Part shown: positions 49,301 through 62,680 of the stretch, piece after piece
Position numbering within the stretch: the stretch's first letter is position 1
How the letters are laid out: each line of letters begins with the position of its first letter
Source of the DNA: Promerops cafer
Lineage: Eukaryota > Chordata > Aves > Passeriformes > Nectariniidae
Length of the DNA stretch: 64,000 nt
Assembly: GCA_013398275.1 (NCBI GenBank)
Contig: VZSE01012464.1
Location: 1-64,000 of the forward strand
Direction: 5' to 3'
The notes under the pieces: generated by a model
The model's input: the letters and a program-made list of their open reading frames with translations, nothing else
What the model was told of the DNA's origin: nothing
Database searches by the model: none
Made by a program: the position numbers and the translations under genes

Positions 49301-52300
49301 TAAATTCTCCTTGCAGGTGGGGCAAAGAAAAAGTAACCCTTTTGCCTTCAGATTTAAAGGCAGCTTCTAAATCAACAGTGGAAATTGAATTATGCATAAG
49401 AACTCTGCACAGAAATACCCTCTTCAATATATATGAAAGAGAAACAAGAAGTCAAACGGATGTTTTTAGGAGAAGATGATGCCCCTGGAGACTGTTAGGG
49501 AGGCACATGATTTTTCAGGATGGGAGGCTGCCTGCTGATTTCCTTTTTACAAGAAGTCACCCTAGTGTACATTCTTAGGCTTGTGACTCAGGGCTGTCGT
49601 GCTGCAGCCAAAAAGTGGTGGGACGGAAGAGGCTGGAAGTACAGTCCAGAGTGTGCTAGGAGACATCTCTTTGAATGTGGCTCTTGCACATGGCAAACGT
49701 GACTTTGGAGCTTCCAAGGGCTATAGCTGCTCTAAGCAGGCCAGGGCAGTGCAGTGACACCAGGCCATCTTCCTCTCCCAGTGAATCCCTCTCCTCCCTA
49801 ACTCAGAGCATCAGAGGGAGCTGGTGCCAGTAACAAGCCCCCTCCTGAGCTTCCCTATGGCATAGACAAAAGATGTCATTAGGAGGGCAGACTGGTTACT
49901 GGAGAAGTCACAGCCACATTGCAGGACCTCCCCAGAACCCATATCAGGGGGACTTAAAAGTTGGCATTAAGATGGTAAAGGAAGGGATGGGCTGTGCCTT
50001 ATAAAAGTGATCTCATTTTTAGCAAGAAGGAAAAAGGAATGCAGATACTTATATCAAACCACTGTGCATTTAAGAGCAGCTGAGTCTCAGTCTGAAATGC
50101 AGAGCTGAGTTCTACTTGTTTTAGTCATACAATCCATATTTTATGACCAAAATGTGATCAAATATAATTATAACTATTGTTCTTGCAGATTTTACATCTG
50201 AATAGTAGACACTGCTGTATCATCAGACAGCTGAGCCACAACACAAGACACATCCCTTCCCTGGCTGCACAGCATGAGTGGCTATCTGAAAGAAGGAGGA
50301 TACAAGCCCTGGATCAAAGATGATGGTGGAGATCCTTTATTCTGGAATATTATCATTTTGAGTTAACAAGCCAAGAATGGGGACCAAGAGACAAAATTCA
50401 CCTTTGCTTTTAGAATAAAATTTTATGGCATTTCCCACTCTCCTTTTCACTCCTAAAGTCTTATGCATGTCTTGAATAATTTGGAAATGACCTGGAAAAT
50501 GTAGCTGAACTACGGAGTGCTCCAAGTGTTCTCTATGTGCTTTAACTAAAACAAAAATTAATATAGCGTCATAAATGTGTCAAGAGATAAATTAAGAAAA
50601 AAACCTGTCTTTTCTCTGCCCGAAAGAGCTTAAATGCTGCAGTGCTGCTATCCTCAGTTAACAGTTTTGAGGTACAAAAGCTCCTTAACAGCAAGTGCTA
50701 ACAGAATGTTTTATCAGAGCAAGCACTACCTCTAACAGCTCAGATCTGCCAGTGAGAGACTGGTTAGCAAAAAATTTTCCTTTTTGACTTCTCCTGCACT
50801 CTACATCCTCTTGGGCTAGGTTGCTGGCACAACTGTTTCTGTTCCCCTAACTAATATCCTTGTCTTTATTCTGCTTTCTTCCTCTGGCCACCTCTTGCTC
50901 TGCCCCCAGCATGGTCCATCTGCTGCTCACTGCAGTGAAACCAGCCTCGCACCCTCCCTCCAAAACCCACACTGGTGACAACGAGCCCCTTCCCAGAACA
51001 CAAAATAAAGAGTGAGCAAAGTAAAAACAATATCCTCCCTCGTAGTACCAAATAAGTCACGAGCACCCAAGAAATAAAAGACTTCCAGCAGAAACCCCTG
51101 AGTAAAGAAGTAAATACTACCAAGAAAGAGATAAGCCCGGACTCTTAAATCACTTAATGCCTTCCCTGAAGTCACAGATCTACTGTGGACCAGAGAAGTC
51201 AAATCTAGTCTGCTCCAAGGGATGAAGGGGCACTACAGGCAGGACTCAACTTCCTATCTCACCCTTTCATCTTCAGCAATTCTTGTTTCTCATCTGACAC
51301 ATCTGTGCTAGAGGCTGCAGTGACTTTAATACCAGAGATTCATGAAGGATTTTTCATTGTCAAACCCACAGCAATGAACAATTCTAACCATTTCTGGAAA
51401 AATCTTTTTCCATCCCCCTTCACGCCCATCCAACTATCTTAACAGTATTGGTTAAACAAAGCTGCACAAACCCAGTATAAATCAGCTGGTTTGCTCTAAT
51501 TCAGGCTTGTAACTCTTTAACGTTACTGTGCTTTCATACTGCTCTAACTCAGCCAAGCAGCAAGCATTACCTTTTAGTAAAAAGGCTTTTTTTGTGAGGT
51601 GCTCCTGTAACATCTCTGCATAACCAAGAGCAAAAAACAGTTGCATCCCTTCTTTTGGCAAACAAACAGCCAGACAAGATCCTTAGCCTAACCAAGGAGT
51701 GTATACTAACACCACATGCTCAAGAATATTCATAATCATGCAAATATCTTTGGCCCATTGACTGAGTCTCTGCAAGTGAACAATTAGTTTCTCCTCTATA
51801 AATTTTAATAAGCATAGGGCAAACCATCTATGCTGTAGCTGTTAGCTTTCTCCTCATCTCATTATAACAGAAGAATCCATTTGGCATTTGTCAGCTTTCT
51901 CTGTGTCTTCAGGAGAAAATTGTTCTTGGTATTCAGCAGCTTCCTTTTTTAATACATTGTCATGAACAAAAGAGTGCATTCATTGCTTCTCAGATTTCTC
52001 TACAGGACCCGAGAAGAGAAAGTTTTGTTTGTCAGTTGTCATACTTCAGGATATTTTTCATAAGCAAATCTCTCACCATTCATCAGCTTTATGTGGTTCT
52101 ACTAAAAAAAGGAAGTGCTTGCTCCACTTTTCAACACACAGATGCAACCTCATTATAGGTCCAAGGATGAGCAACTCTAGATGCATAAACTCATAACCAA
52201 TTAGCATTATGGGGAGATCTGTACTTTGAAACAAATTTTTTGCAAGTGGCTAGGGAAAACTTCCCTGTGGTTATTAATTAGAGTGGGTAATTAAGGCTAT

Positions 52301-52517
52301 TAATCTTACTGACTTTTTTCATTCTAATTCACAGCAATTTACTTAGGAATAAATAACTGATCTTTTGGACAATTCTTCCAGCCTTGAACAAGTTATTCCA
52401 TTTTGGAAGAACTGTTAAATGCAGAAAGTGCATTCTCTACAACCACTACAAACCACATGAGCAGAGGGGAACAAAGCCCAATTTGAGAACTTGCATCAAA
52501 GACAGCTGAAGTAATTT
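46315..52517. other. Unique DNA, no gene proven
   Basis: Alternates AT-rich DNA with GC-richer patches (46780-47270, 47740-48000, 49740-49960). In the patches, open frames overlap on both strands without a domain. A segment near 50960-51000 (a CACA word followed by tggtgacaacgag) resembles an LTR/primer-binding-site junction, but no paired LTR or retroviral reading frame is visible, so it is not annotated as one. Confidence 0.45.
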
Positions 52518-52544
52518 GAATTGCACCTGCCACAGGTGCAATTC
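52518..52544. repeat. Perfect 12-bp inverted repeat with a 3-nt loop
   Basis: gaattgcacctg (52518-52529) and caggtgcaattc (52533-52544) are exact reverse complements separated by cca. Each arm carries an E-box-type CACCTG/CAGGTG word. The tight loop is typical of snap-back hairpins made by template switching during replication. Confidence 0.85.
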
Positions 52545-55500
52545 CTCCTCCTCACTGCCCTCACATGCACACTTCTCTGATCCCAGGCTAGACAAAAATG
52601 ACAGGTAACAGGGCAAAAAGAGGTAGTTCCTAATTTTGTTGGGGTAGGGAATAATCTGACACATAAGTACACTATACAATCCCTCTATCCTTTAAGTCCT
52701 GCAACAACTGTGCAGGCATGGGGTTCCTGGTGCTATGACAGGGACTGCCACAGAGCCCTGCTGCCAGGTTTCCAAGAAGCTTACCACTGGCTTGGTTTAT
52801 CTATCTAAGGGAATATTGCAACAGCCAAAGGCAAAACTCCTTTTGCCATCTTCATTTAGCAAAACATCCGATTTGTGATTTTTTTTTTTTTTCCCATACA
52901 ATCCTTGCTCTTCTGTAATGCTTAGCACCTTTCAGAAGCACACAAAGCACTGCCTGTCACAGCCAGCTGTTTCCTTTCTACACCTTCCCAAGAGAGCCCT
53001 GAATGGAAACTTCATTAGCTGGCTCCAAATGCAACAGGCCAGGTGTGGAGAATATATGACAGCAGACACTCACTAAGTGCTTTATTCAGTAATGTAGAGA
53101 AACAAATAAAAATCCTACAATAATGCAGACTTCTGAATAGAACTTTATTGCTTTTACTGTACAGGCAGGGGGTGGCACAAAGATACACACAGCTGTGGCT
53201 CTGTCATTCCCTAAAAGAGGACCAGGAAACAAGTTTGGGCACAGGACCCTGATAATCCCTGATCATTTCTATCTGGTTTGGGTATTTCAACTATACACAT
53301 CCACCACACTGCCCATGTACATCCAGGGATGGAGCTCACTCCAGAGGTGACAAAGATGGCATTCCACAGGACTTGGATTCTTTTCTCTACACGGTATTTT
53401 GTTAGTGAGAAGGTTTGTGACAAAGAAAACCAATTTTCCAGACTGCTACAATCGGGTGTGATAGGAGATGTTACAGTTTGTGTGGCTTTCTCAGTCTATT
53501 TTGTGGCAAAGCAGTCTTGGGGACCCAGAGGAACCCCAGGTCCAAGGACCACCTAAATACAGGTTTGGCTAATCTGCTCATGCAGTCTGGACATGAACTA
53601 GGGGATACTACACAGCCCTGGGGTGAGGGACCAGTTCCCCTTACAGCTGTAGATGCAGAGTGCATGCTCATACACCACCAGGGTGGATGATAATTTTTTG
53701 CTGTAGATGTGCTTGGTGCTTTACAGATACCATTTCTAAGGCTTTACACTCTGAAAAGCATTTAAAGTTTTGAAACACAATCCAGATAGGCCTGAGGCTG
53801 TCTAATTTTCCTTTCAAGGAGTTATGAATTTATACTTAGGCTCCTTCTTAACAGACCATTTTTGACCCAATGGCCCATGATGGCTCCTTCAAATCGAGCT
53901 ACAGTCTATCAGTCAGCTTCTGTTTAGTTCACAGATCATCAGTGCAATGGAATTTAACAGCTGCTCAGGAGCTATTATAGTCCTTCATGTCAACCTGATT
54001 CTCTAGGGTGTAAAACAAATGTCAAAAATCTTCAAGAATAATTTTAATTGATATTTACTGACCACACACAGGTAGTAAGCCTTTCTGCCCTAGCTTTTTC
54101 TCCAAAGGGTAAAGCCAAAATACCTTTTGACCAAGGAATTAGAGCTGCCAGACCAAATTGGTCAACACAGTAAACATCAGATGTATTCTTAAGCTGTAGG
54201 AGCTTAACAGTGCATTTACTCAATAAATCCCTGCTCTTCCTTTCATTCCTATAAAATAAAACTAGCTAAACTTCAAAAAGAAGTTTAAAAGGGAATATTT
54301 TTATTAAGACTTCACATCGGGCTTACTGTAGGTCTTTCATGCACTTAAAATGCAATCCTCAAAACATCATGAATATATGAAGCCTCGAGAAAAATAATAA
54401 AGAAGTTGTGTTACACAGAGGAACAATCTTTATAAGGCAGAAAAAAACAGTTTGAGGTCAGATATATCTTTCAAAGCATGAAATATAAACATGTACATGA
54501 ACTAATTGCAGGGAAAGAAAAAGCCCTGATGAGCCAACTGATCAAGCTGTAGGCATGAAATCCAGCCTTGAGAAATCTAAAGCATTAGTCTCCATTTTCT
54601 TTACTAAAAAAAGAAGTGGGGGGAGAGAGAGGGAGAGAGGCATCAGGCCAGTGGCTAAAATATTTAAAGGGTTCCACACCTTTCCCAAAAAAAACAACCC
54701 AAAAAAGCCCCAAAACTTGGAGTCAAGTGGAGGAAGCTACAAATAACCAGTCTTCTATAAAAGTAGGGATGAACGCACATGTGAGCAAGGGGAAGCCCAT
54801 CTGTGCTCCTTAGCAGAGGGAGAGGAAGGTGATGAACAATTTGTCTCTTCCAATAATTTCTCAGAAGAGTTCTATATATCGTGTAATGCACCTCAAAGAG
54901 CAAACAGCTGCTGACCACAAGCCTCAGTTCTTCCACTTCCAGGAAACATTTTTGCACAGAATGACAAGGTTTTGTTTTTTTCTTTTTCTTCCCCTGTCCC
55001 AAAGGATTTTGGAGGTGTGTGAAAAATAATTAGAAAAGAAGAGCAGTTACTACAGCAGCATTCAGGTAAAAGGTAAGCATCCATTTTCATTCCCTCAGGC
55101 AGAGGATGATAGTACATTCTAAATTACTAGATAATAGGAAGTGATACCCTCCACCTCCTCCACACCTCTTCCAGTAGGTGTCTATTAAAGAGCAGCCTTA
55201 GTCCAGAACTGTAAACCAAAGGTTTTAGGAAATGGGACTTGGTTTTCATTCAAATCATCACTTTTGCTCCATGGAGGGCTGATCACATCCTCTGAGGTCT
55301 CCATGTGCTAGTAAAAGGCAGCTGGATGTCCAGCATGACAATTTTAAGTGGTTATAAAACGCACACCTTGCTCTGTGCAACTTGAAAGGTGGCAACCCTG
55401 CCTGTGCACCCATCTGGGCACCCACCACAGAGTTCTGCGTTATAAACTCAGTTGAGGAGAGAATATGCCTAATTCTCAGTATATCAGTTGTTTTTTTGGT

Positions 55501-56299
55501 TTAGCCCTCATTTGTGAGTAAAAAGGAATATTAGAAATTAGAGTCACTGCTGGAACCCAGCATTCCTTGCAGACAAAGTGAAGGCTACTTAGGCAGCAAG
55601 GCAAACTTATTAGGAGGGAACTGAAAACTCAGTCAACATTCTCCAAGAGGAGAACTTAGTCTTAGAAGAATAAAATTAATTTGAATTTAATAAAAAAAAG
55701 AAAGGAAAGGGGAAAATTTACAGATTAGAAAGGTAACATACAGGAAGGCATTATATGCATATTTATACAAATAAATAATTGATACATTGAAATAAAATAA
55801 ATTCTTAAAGCCAGTGCTTTTGCTGGTTTCAAGGTCAGAGTAGATTTTCCCTCACATTCAGAGGCAAAACTAGGATGACACATTTAAAGCCATTTAGGAC
55901 TAGGAAAGAACATCAACCCACTAAAAAAACACGCCACCCAAAAGCAACAAAATATTAACTACTAAAAAATTTCTGTGTTCCTATAAAAAGTTTTCAAAGT
56001 GTTTGTTCAAGTACTTCAATTACCACACATGCATGCCACAAAACTGTTCATCTAGATTAATTGTCCTGCTACATTCAGGCCAGGGGGCAAGAAAAGACTC
56101 CTGCTTAAAACCTTTGGACAGCTCTTCAAGCTTTTTCCTGCATAAAACTTCACCCTCATCTAAACTCTGCTCAGAAATAGAGATCTTCTTAAAAGCAGAA
56201 ATAAATGAAGCTGATTTATCTTTTCAGTATCAAATCACAAGGAGAAATAAATAGGAAATAAACAACAGCTGAAGACTGAGTAAAAACTCAGCATTTGCA
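52545..56299. other. Unique DNA, no gene seen
   Basis: Apart from a T14 run (52879-52892) and a G/A-rich simple stretch near 54610-54640, no repeat or exon was recognised. The 112-codon minus-strand frame at 54664-55002 and its plus-strand overlaps lack domains. Confidence 0.5.
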
Positions 56300-56315
56300 C
56301 ACCTGTGCACAGGTG
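56300..56315. repeat. 16-bp perfect palindrome made of two E-boxes
   Basis: cacctgtgcacaggtg equals its own reverse complement and contains CACCTG and CAGGTG separated by 4 nt. Paired E2-boxes of this kind are bound by ZEB- and Snail-type zinc-finger repressors or by bHLH dimers (known for the motif class). Function here is unproven. Confidence 0.6.
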
Positions 56316-59300
56316 GATTGAAGCACTGGGCACCAGGTTGCTATTAAATCAGAGTAATCAGTGAGACATTTGCAGAAATCACTGTAAGAAAGCTGCAATG
56401 TGTTTTTTGCTTTCAACTCTATAAAATGTGGGTCTTCAAAACTAGCTGAGCTCCTATTTTTTGGCTTGATAGTATTTTGAGAGAGGAACTTTTGTATCCC
56501 TACAGAATTAACAGGATCCTGTCATTGTCCCATGTTTACATCCTATTTTCCCCTAAAGGAGCAACTGCCTGGGTGGAATTGAGGGGTTTTGTGCCAGCCA
56601 ATTGTTCCACACTGGCCACTACACTTGTCAGGCAGGAAGCAGCCTTGATTAAGTTATTTGTATTCCTAAGAGGTTTCCTACTGCCTGGGCTCACTCTGCA
56701 GTCCCCTAACCCTGACCAGGAACAGCTGAACAAGTGACAATAGTCCTGGCTGTTTTAAGCCATTAAGACATAATGCCTGCCTCATGAGCACAGAACACAC
56801 ATTTAGCTGGTGAAGCCAAAGTTTTGCTGCTCTTTTCATTACACCCGTGTACCAGAAAGAGCCAAGCAGGTTTGCAGGAACAGCTCTGGTGCACAATCAG
56901 AAATTCTCAACATGATTTTGAATCCTAAACTCCCACAGGTCACATGTGTCTGCTGTCCTCTCAACTTGCTCTTGGCTGTCTGAGGTTCCTCCCAGCTGAA
57001 AACATTTCATTAGGGTTTTATAGCATGAATCCATACCCAAATGCATAAAACTTGAGCTGGAAGAGACAAAGCATTAGAGAAAATAATTTTCTCTCTGAAC
57101 AAATGGAGAGAGGGCCAGGTATCCTGTACTACAAAGGTTCAGTGAGACAAAGTCTGTGCAGCTGCCTAGGACTGACTGTGGCTCCTAAAGATGACTCTCC
57201 AGAATCCCACCCTGCTCTCACTCTTCAGGGTTCCCTGTCTAACTCAACCAGGTTATAAATACTTCTAGCTCACCCTGTTTCTCTTTTCTGCATCACTGTG
57301 GATAACGAGTGCAGCTAAGGAAGGGCCTTTTTAAGTAAAGAAGTAAGCAAAGAACTGCTCAGTGTTCTGATACAAAAAAAGAACACAAATGTAGTTTTCT
57401 CTCTCTCTCATTACTCAGTTTAGGGGTCCACCCTAAGAGAATTTAATCAGAAAAACAAGCAAATATAGTTATTTGATGAAGTAGATGAGTAAGCACACGA
57501 CGCTTCTATGCAGTCCTGTGTTTAATTACTTCAAAAATACAAATCTAAAATAATTTCCAAAATGCCTTGACTTTTTCCTTAGTCACTCCCTTCTTAAACA
57601 GGGAAAATAATGAACAAATATTATTTAAACTCCAAATACATTCAGGGCAATAGCTGATTCTGTAACCCATTAAAGGAAACTCTAAGGCAGAGAGTAGGAT
57701 TTAGCAACTACTAACCATTAAAAACATTGTTAAGTTTCTCTGCAATACTTTTCAAAAGAATTTTCAAATATGCCATTAAGCTCATTATTTCTTAAACATT
57801 ACAGATACTAGCATCATCATAATACCACCATTCATACATCTTCCTTTTTTCTGTCTATTCCTCTTCTAAACTTGCTGTCCTCTTCAAAGCAAAGTTTTTA
57901 TTTAAAAAAAAACCACCCTTCTCCCTTGCCAGCAAAGCACTCTCATTTTCTTCCTTCAAATCCCTCCATATAACCTACATTTCACTGAGATTGACAGTAG
58001 TGCTCTAAATGCTGTCAGTATCACACCCTATCTTACAATTTTACTCTTATCCTGTGTATCATATTCTTCTAAAATCAGATTCAAAATTGCTTGGGGCTTA
58101 AAGTCACCTTTCTACTTTTCTTTATCTTAAATCATTCTAAAGGGCCAAGCTCTTCCCACCCTGACTGGTTAATTTGTAGGAGCTTTGTGGCAGCCAGAAG
58201 TAGAGCCAACATGACTCTAGCCATGAACTAGGAGCCAGCTGAGCACATATTATAGCAGTTCCATGTTTTCCACATCAATGGACTGTATCAGTGACATAAA
58301 AACAGGCTATGTGACATTTGGAATATACATCACGGTCAGCTGGTGCTGCTCATTTTCAGGAATGTCTTGACAGAGCTGTGACTCTATTTTAATTAATTTC
58401 AATTTTCATAAGATAACATTTAAGAAAATATTAGGTGACTTTCAATTATGATTTCTCACATTATTACGTCCTTAAAATTATACAAGGTGAAAAGTATAAA
58501 TGATAATCATGAAATCCCAATAGCAAAGCATCTAAGTGAGTCAAGTGAACTAAGATTGCAGAAAACAAGATGCTCTCTGATAAATTGAGGGTGCACACTA
58601 ATATTACACCAGCAGAGTATAGCAAAGACTACACATTCAATAGTCTAAATATAATGTGGATGTCATCAGGAAAAAAATCCACCTACATATTAAATATGAT
58701 AGAATGTTAAGCTTTTTAATAAAGGAGAAAACCCTTTCTCTCATGATAATTATATGGATTTAATGGAAACTCTCCCTGTCAAAATATTAAACCAAACTCA
58801 CCCCAGGAGTCCTGACCATCTAAAACATACATCTTTCTCTACTCCTTTTGAAGTAGCAATATACACCAGTGAGCTTTCTAATTGACTTTTTTTAAATATA
58901 GAAAGCCTTCATAAACATAAAATGAGCCAATTTAAAACATTGATGGTCTTTGTAGTGAAGTGCTGATGAGATAAAAAGCACATCTGAATTACAGAAAGCA
59001 CTGGCTTTTCGAAAAGGTATCTCTAAGAAATTATTAAAATAATTTTTGCTTAGTGATTTCCTAAGCCAAGGAGAGAAAAGCCATTTTACACAGGCTTATT
59101 TTCTCCATCAGCCAAGGTATCACAAGGGCCTCGGTCTGCTTTTGTAGCTGGGGCACAGGAGCAAGAGCAGCTTTTGAACACTGCAGTCTTATCATCATTA
59201 CAACGTGAGACACTCAGGCTCATTGCAAGGGGCAACAGCAATGTGGCTCCCAAAATATCCTGCTGGGGGAATGGCAGAGGCCTGAGGTGCGTGGGTGGAG

Positions 59301-62300
59301 CTCCTTTCTTTGGTCCTGTTCTCAACCCAGTGCTTCCCACAGGGAAGGGAGACCAAAGACCTCAGTGCTGCTGAGGGTTGGTCTCTAACCCTGGGAGCAC
59401 CCCAGGCCAGAGGTGAGGATTGCATGACCCTGGGGTGGCACAGGTCAAACAGGAATCAAAATGTGGATTTATTTTTTCATAAATTGGAACTGACAGGAAA
59501 GAATCCATTGTTTGGCATCAAAGGAAAAATACACATCTAAATACAAATTTAAAAAAATGCAGGCCATCATTTCTTTCCATTGAAAGACACAGCAGAGGTG
59601 ATAAAAAATAGAAATATAATGGGGGCATGCTGTTTGAGAGAGAGAGTAGCTGGAATGCTGTGCATAGCAGTGAGCATGGATGCCTCAAAGCAGCTGGGCA
59701 CCACAGTGTCCCAGCAGCCCATTGCCAGCCAACAGGACAGTTTCTGGCTCTGTGTTCAGCTCAGACTCACAGGAGATTTGAAGCCCTGACCCTCAAGAAC
59801 TGCAAGCTCTGAATCCCAAATTTATCTGCAGCCACACTCTAACACAGATTATCAGCCCTGAGTGTGCACTGGAAAACCTCAAGAGTGAGAGTACTGGGAG
59901 ATCCTGGAAGTTGGTCTGAAAACACAAACCTGTGACCCTTTTCCTACAGAATCCAACAGCTGTAGAGGATGCCTTATGAAGTGTCCAGAGCATGGATCAA
60001 TGTCTGAAGCTCGATATGGCTTTGTGATTATCTTGCTTTCCTGTACTCATCTGCTCGTTTTAATCACGTACTCCAAGCAAAGCTTCACTTCTGCAGCACG
60101 GAGCCTTCAGCTCCTTGCTGTACTGGGGAGTTATGAAGCTGCAAAGACATTTTAATGGAAATACTGTAGCACAGTATAGAGGCAAGGAAAAAAGCTAATC
60201 AAGACAGTGCAACTGAGATGAAAAGTTACTGCTTTCTCCTAAAAGTTACTAACTTCTCCTAAAAGATTAAGTAAGTCAGGAAAGTTACTCTTTCGCATTC
60301 TCTTTGATCTGTGTATGATTTCTCCATTTAATTTGCTTAAGCTTGAAAAAGGTGGACAAGGAAGAGAAGAATTTTTTATGAGAAAAATGGTTTCACAGCA
60401 AACCAACTTCGTTCGAGACTTGTGAAAAGGCTTTAACATATATTTTAAATCTATATTCTAGACCTTTCCCACAGTTTAACAGAGTGAGGTAAAAAAAAAC
60501 TTAAATCATCACATTGTTCAGGAGATGTGTCTCACTAAAGGTGAAAACCTTTTGAATAAGATAAATTTAGACCTTATTACTGAAAAATTTACACTCAACA
60601 TTTGCTATATATTTATGACTTTTGAAACAAACAGGTAATGGATGTGAGATACAGAGCAGTAATCATGTGGACTCCTTGAGAGATACTGAAAAATGCTGTA
60701 TAATAGATCTACATAGTACATAAAGCTGTCCAGAGGATTTTCAATGCCACATTGAGACAGCAGCTCCATAAACAGCCTGCAGGTCAGAGGATTTAGATGT
60801 CTGCCTAGGAAGGCACTGGGGTGACCCCATTTTATTGCCTGTACCCAAGCCTGTGTCACACAGCTCTGGGATTGATAAAGGGATTTAAAAATGATAAGGT
60901 CCCTCCAGCTTCTCCAGCTCTCCAATCTCTCGCACACCCTGGCAACCCCACATTTCTCACTGTGCCAGCACTGGCCCTGGGCACAGGTCAGCATCACAAG
61001 GGAGGTTGGCTTGCTGCCCTAGAGACTGAGAAGTCACCACTGAGTGTTTGTGCTTTCCCCTGGCCAGTTTCCTTCAACTTGGCTGACTCCTCAGGTGGGA
61101 GAAATGAGTTGTGGTGAGGAATGGGCCACTGACACTGTCCCAACATTGTGCACCAGCTGCCCCCTACTATTAATTGCAGAAGCATTAATTGACTGCACCT
61201 GGGATGCTCAGCTCTCTTTTACTGCACATCCTTACAGAGGAAATGACCAACCAACCTGATCTTGTCAACAGTTTTGCCAAATACCCCTTCTGTGGCCTAA
61301 TGCCAACACAAATGCTGCTATGAACATTAGAGAGGTATAATCTGATCCTCAAAGCCCCTTGATCCCTTTCCCTCCTTCAGCCTTGCAGATAAAGAGTGCA
61401 TCATGAGGTGCATTGTGTGCAGTTTTGTCAGAGGAGGCAGTAAAAGCCGGTCCCATGGTTACATTAAATGTCCCTGGGTACCTCTTGTTAGAAGAGAATA
61501 AGGACCTTTTTTGTGCTTTCTTCAGCCAGCTCTCCTCCCAGGGTGATGTACTAAGTACCTGCCAGCTGTTTTACATTTGGCAGAGGGAGCTGAATGCTTT
61601 CTTTTTTTTGCAGTGAAGGCCACTACATACATGTAAGCTATTAATTCAAAGACAAACAGGCACTGCTTTGATGGAGAGATGCGAGTCTGTGAGGCAGAGA
61701 CGGGTTAACAAACGTGAAAATGAATCCTCTAAGGATAATGTGCCACTGTCAAACAGCAGAACAGCTGAAGCACCATTCTGACATCTCCTCAGGACACGTG
61801 ATAGTCTCATAAAACTTGGGCAGAGGGGAGACTTTTGATGTCTGGCCCTACCATTTATATTTTTAGAAGGCTATACAAAAATACTCCGACACCCTGAGGT
61901 ATCTAATGGTTCAACAGTCCTGTACAGTAGGTTCTGCCTCCTTTCTAAGGCACACAAATCCATAAACCTTCACTGACCTGTAGTGTCAGTATGCTCCTGC
62001 CTGCAGCCCTTTTTTTCTGCTGTGTTAGAAAGCCTGACGAGACTGCTTATTGAATTTCTTCCTTTCAACATCAAAGATACCAGCCATGCTCTCCAATTAT
62101 TTAATAGATTCTGCTACAGTGGAGATCACTGATTCATTTTCACCAGAGATATCCAGTCATTGTAAAGAGCAATTATATATAATAACACCCTAGCTGTTCT
62201 CAAACATTCTTTTATCAAACACATAGTCCAGTGATTACCAAGATGGGCAATGATCTGATATTGATAATAAAACTTAATGTCTTTGGTGTTAGTTTTTACC

Positions 62301-62469
62301 AAACTATCAATGTTTTTTCTCTGCAGACCCCAGCACTCAAAATGCAGCAGCAATGTTTGGACAGCCTTTTGCTTTAACTATTAAATATTTATTTCATGGT
62401 CATGCTCTTTAAGCCTCACAGAAAGGTGCCTCTGATTCAGCTTTTTGCTGCTTGGCAGTGCTGTCTGGG
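56316..62469. other. Unique DNA, no gene seen
   Basis: AT-rich at 57300-59080, GC-richer at 59100-59450 and 60780-61180. A small tandem repeat lies at 60221-60265. Open frames in the GC-richer patches overlap on both strands and show no recognised domain. Confidence 0.5.
60221..60265. repeat. 20-bp tandem repeat, about 2.25 copies
   Basis: aaaagttactgctttctcct is followed at once by aaaagttactaacttctcct and a partial third unit (aaaag). The two units differ at two positions. Confidence 0.85.
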
Positions 62470-62680
62470 GGAATGACACAGGGAGACAGGAGATGCTGAC
62501 TTCTAAAGCCAGTTCTGTTGCTGGGCAGCCTGGAGCAAGATGCTTTGTCTCAGTCTCCCCAGCTGTAAAATATTCCTACTCAACTGTGCACAGGGGCTGA
62601 AGATCAATTTGTTAATGGCTGTGCATTAGCACTGTGCACAGCTCTTTGAACATAAAATATGTCCTAAAAATACTAACCCT
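62470..62680 (+). mobile_element. MIR-like (tRNA-core) SINE remnant
   Basis: The order of words matches MIR. A middle region ctgggcagcctggagcaaga stands for the TGACCTTGGGCAAG core. tcagtctccccagctgtaaa follows (the CTCAGTTTCC..ATCTGTAAAATGG word, the best match). After it come gaagatcaatttgttaatgg and a cagctctttgaaca segment corresponding to the AAAGCGCTT..AA part. MIRs are ancient, inactive SINEs shared by amniotes, so a partial copy in bird DNA is expected. The 5' tRNA-derived head is weak and the exact ends are approximate. Confidence 0.55.

Noticed and set aside
50960..51000. CACA followed by a tggtgac segment, resembling an LTR end and retroviral primer-binding site
   Set aside because: Similarity to a tRNA-type primer site covers only a few bases, and no matching second LTR, polypurine tract or retroviral reading frame was seen.
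50866..51202. Two overlapping minus-strand ORFs of 85-91 codons, one with a CHQC word
   Set aside because: The frames overlap each other, and a single CxxC-like word is not evidence for a zinc-binding domain.
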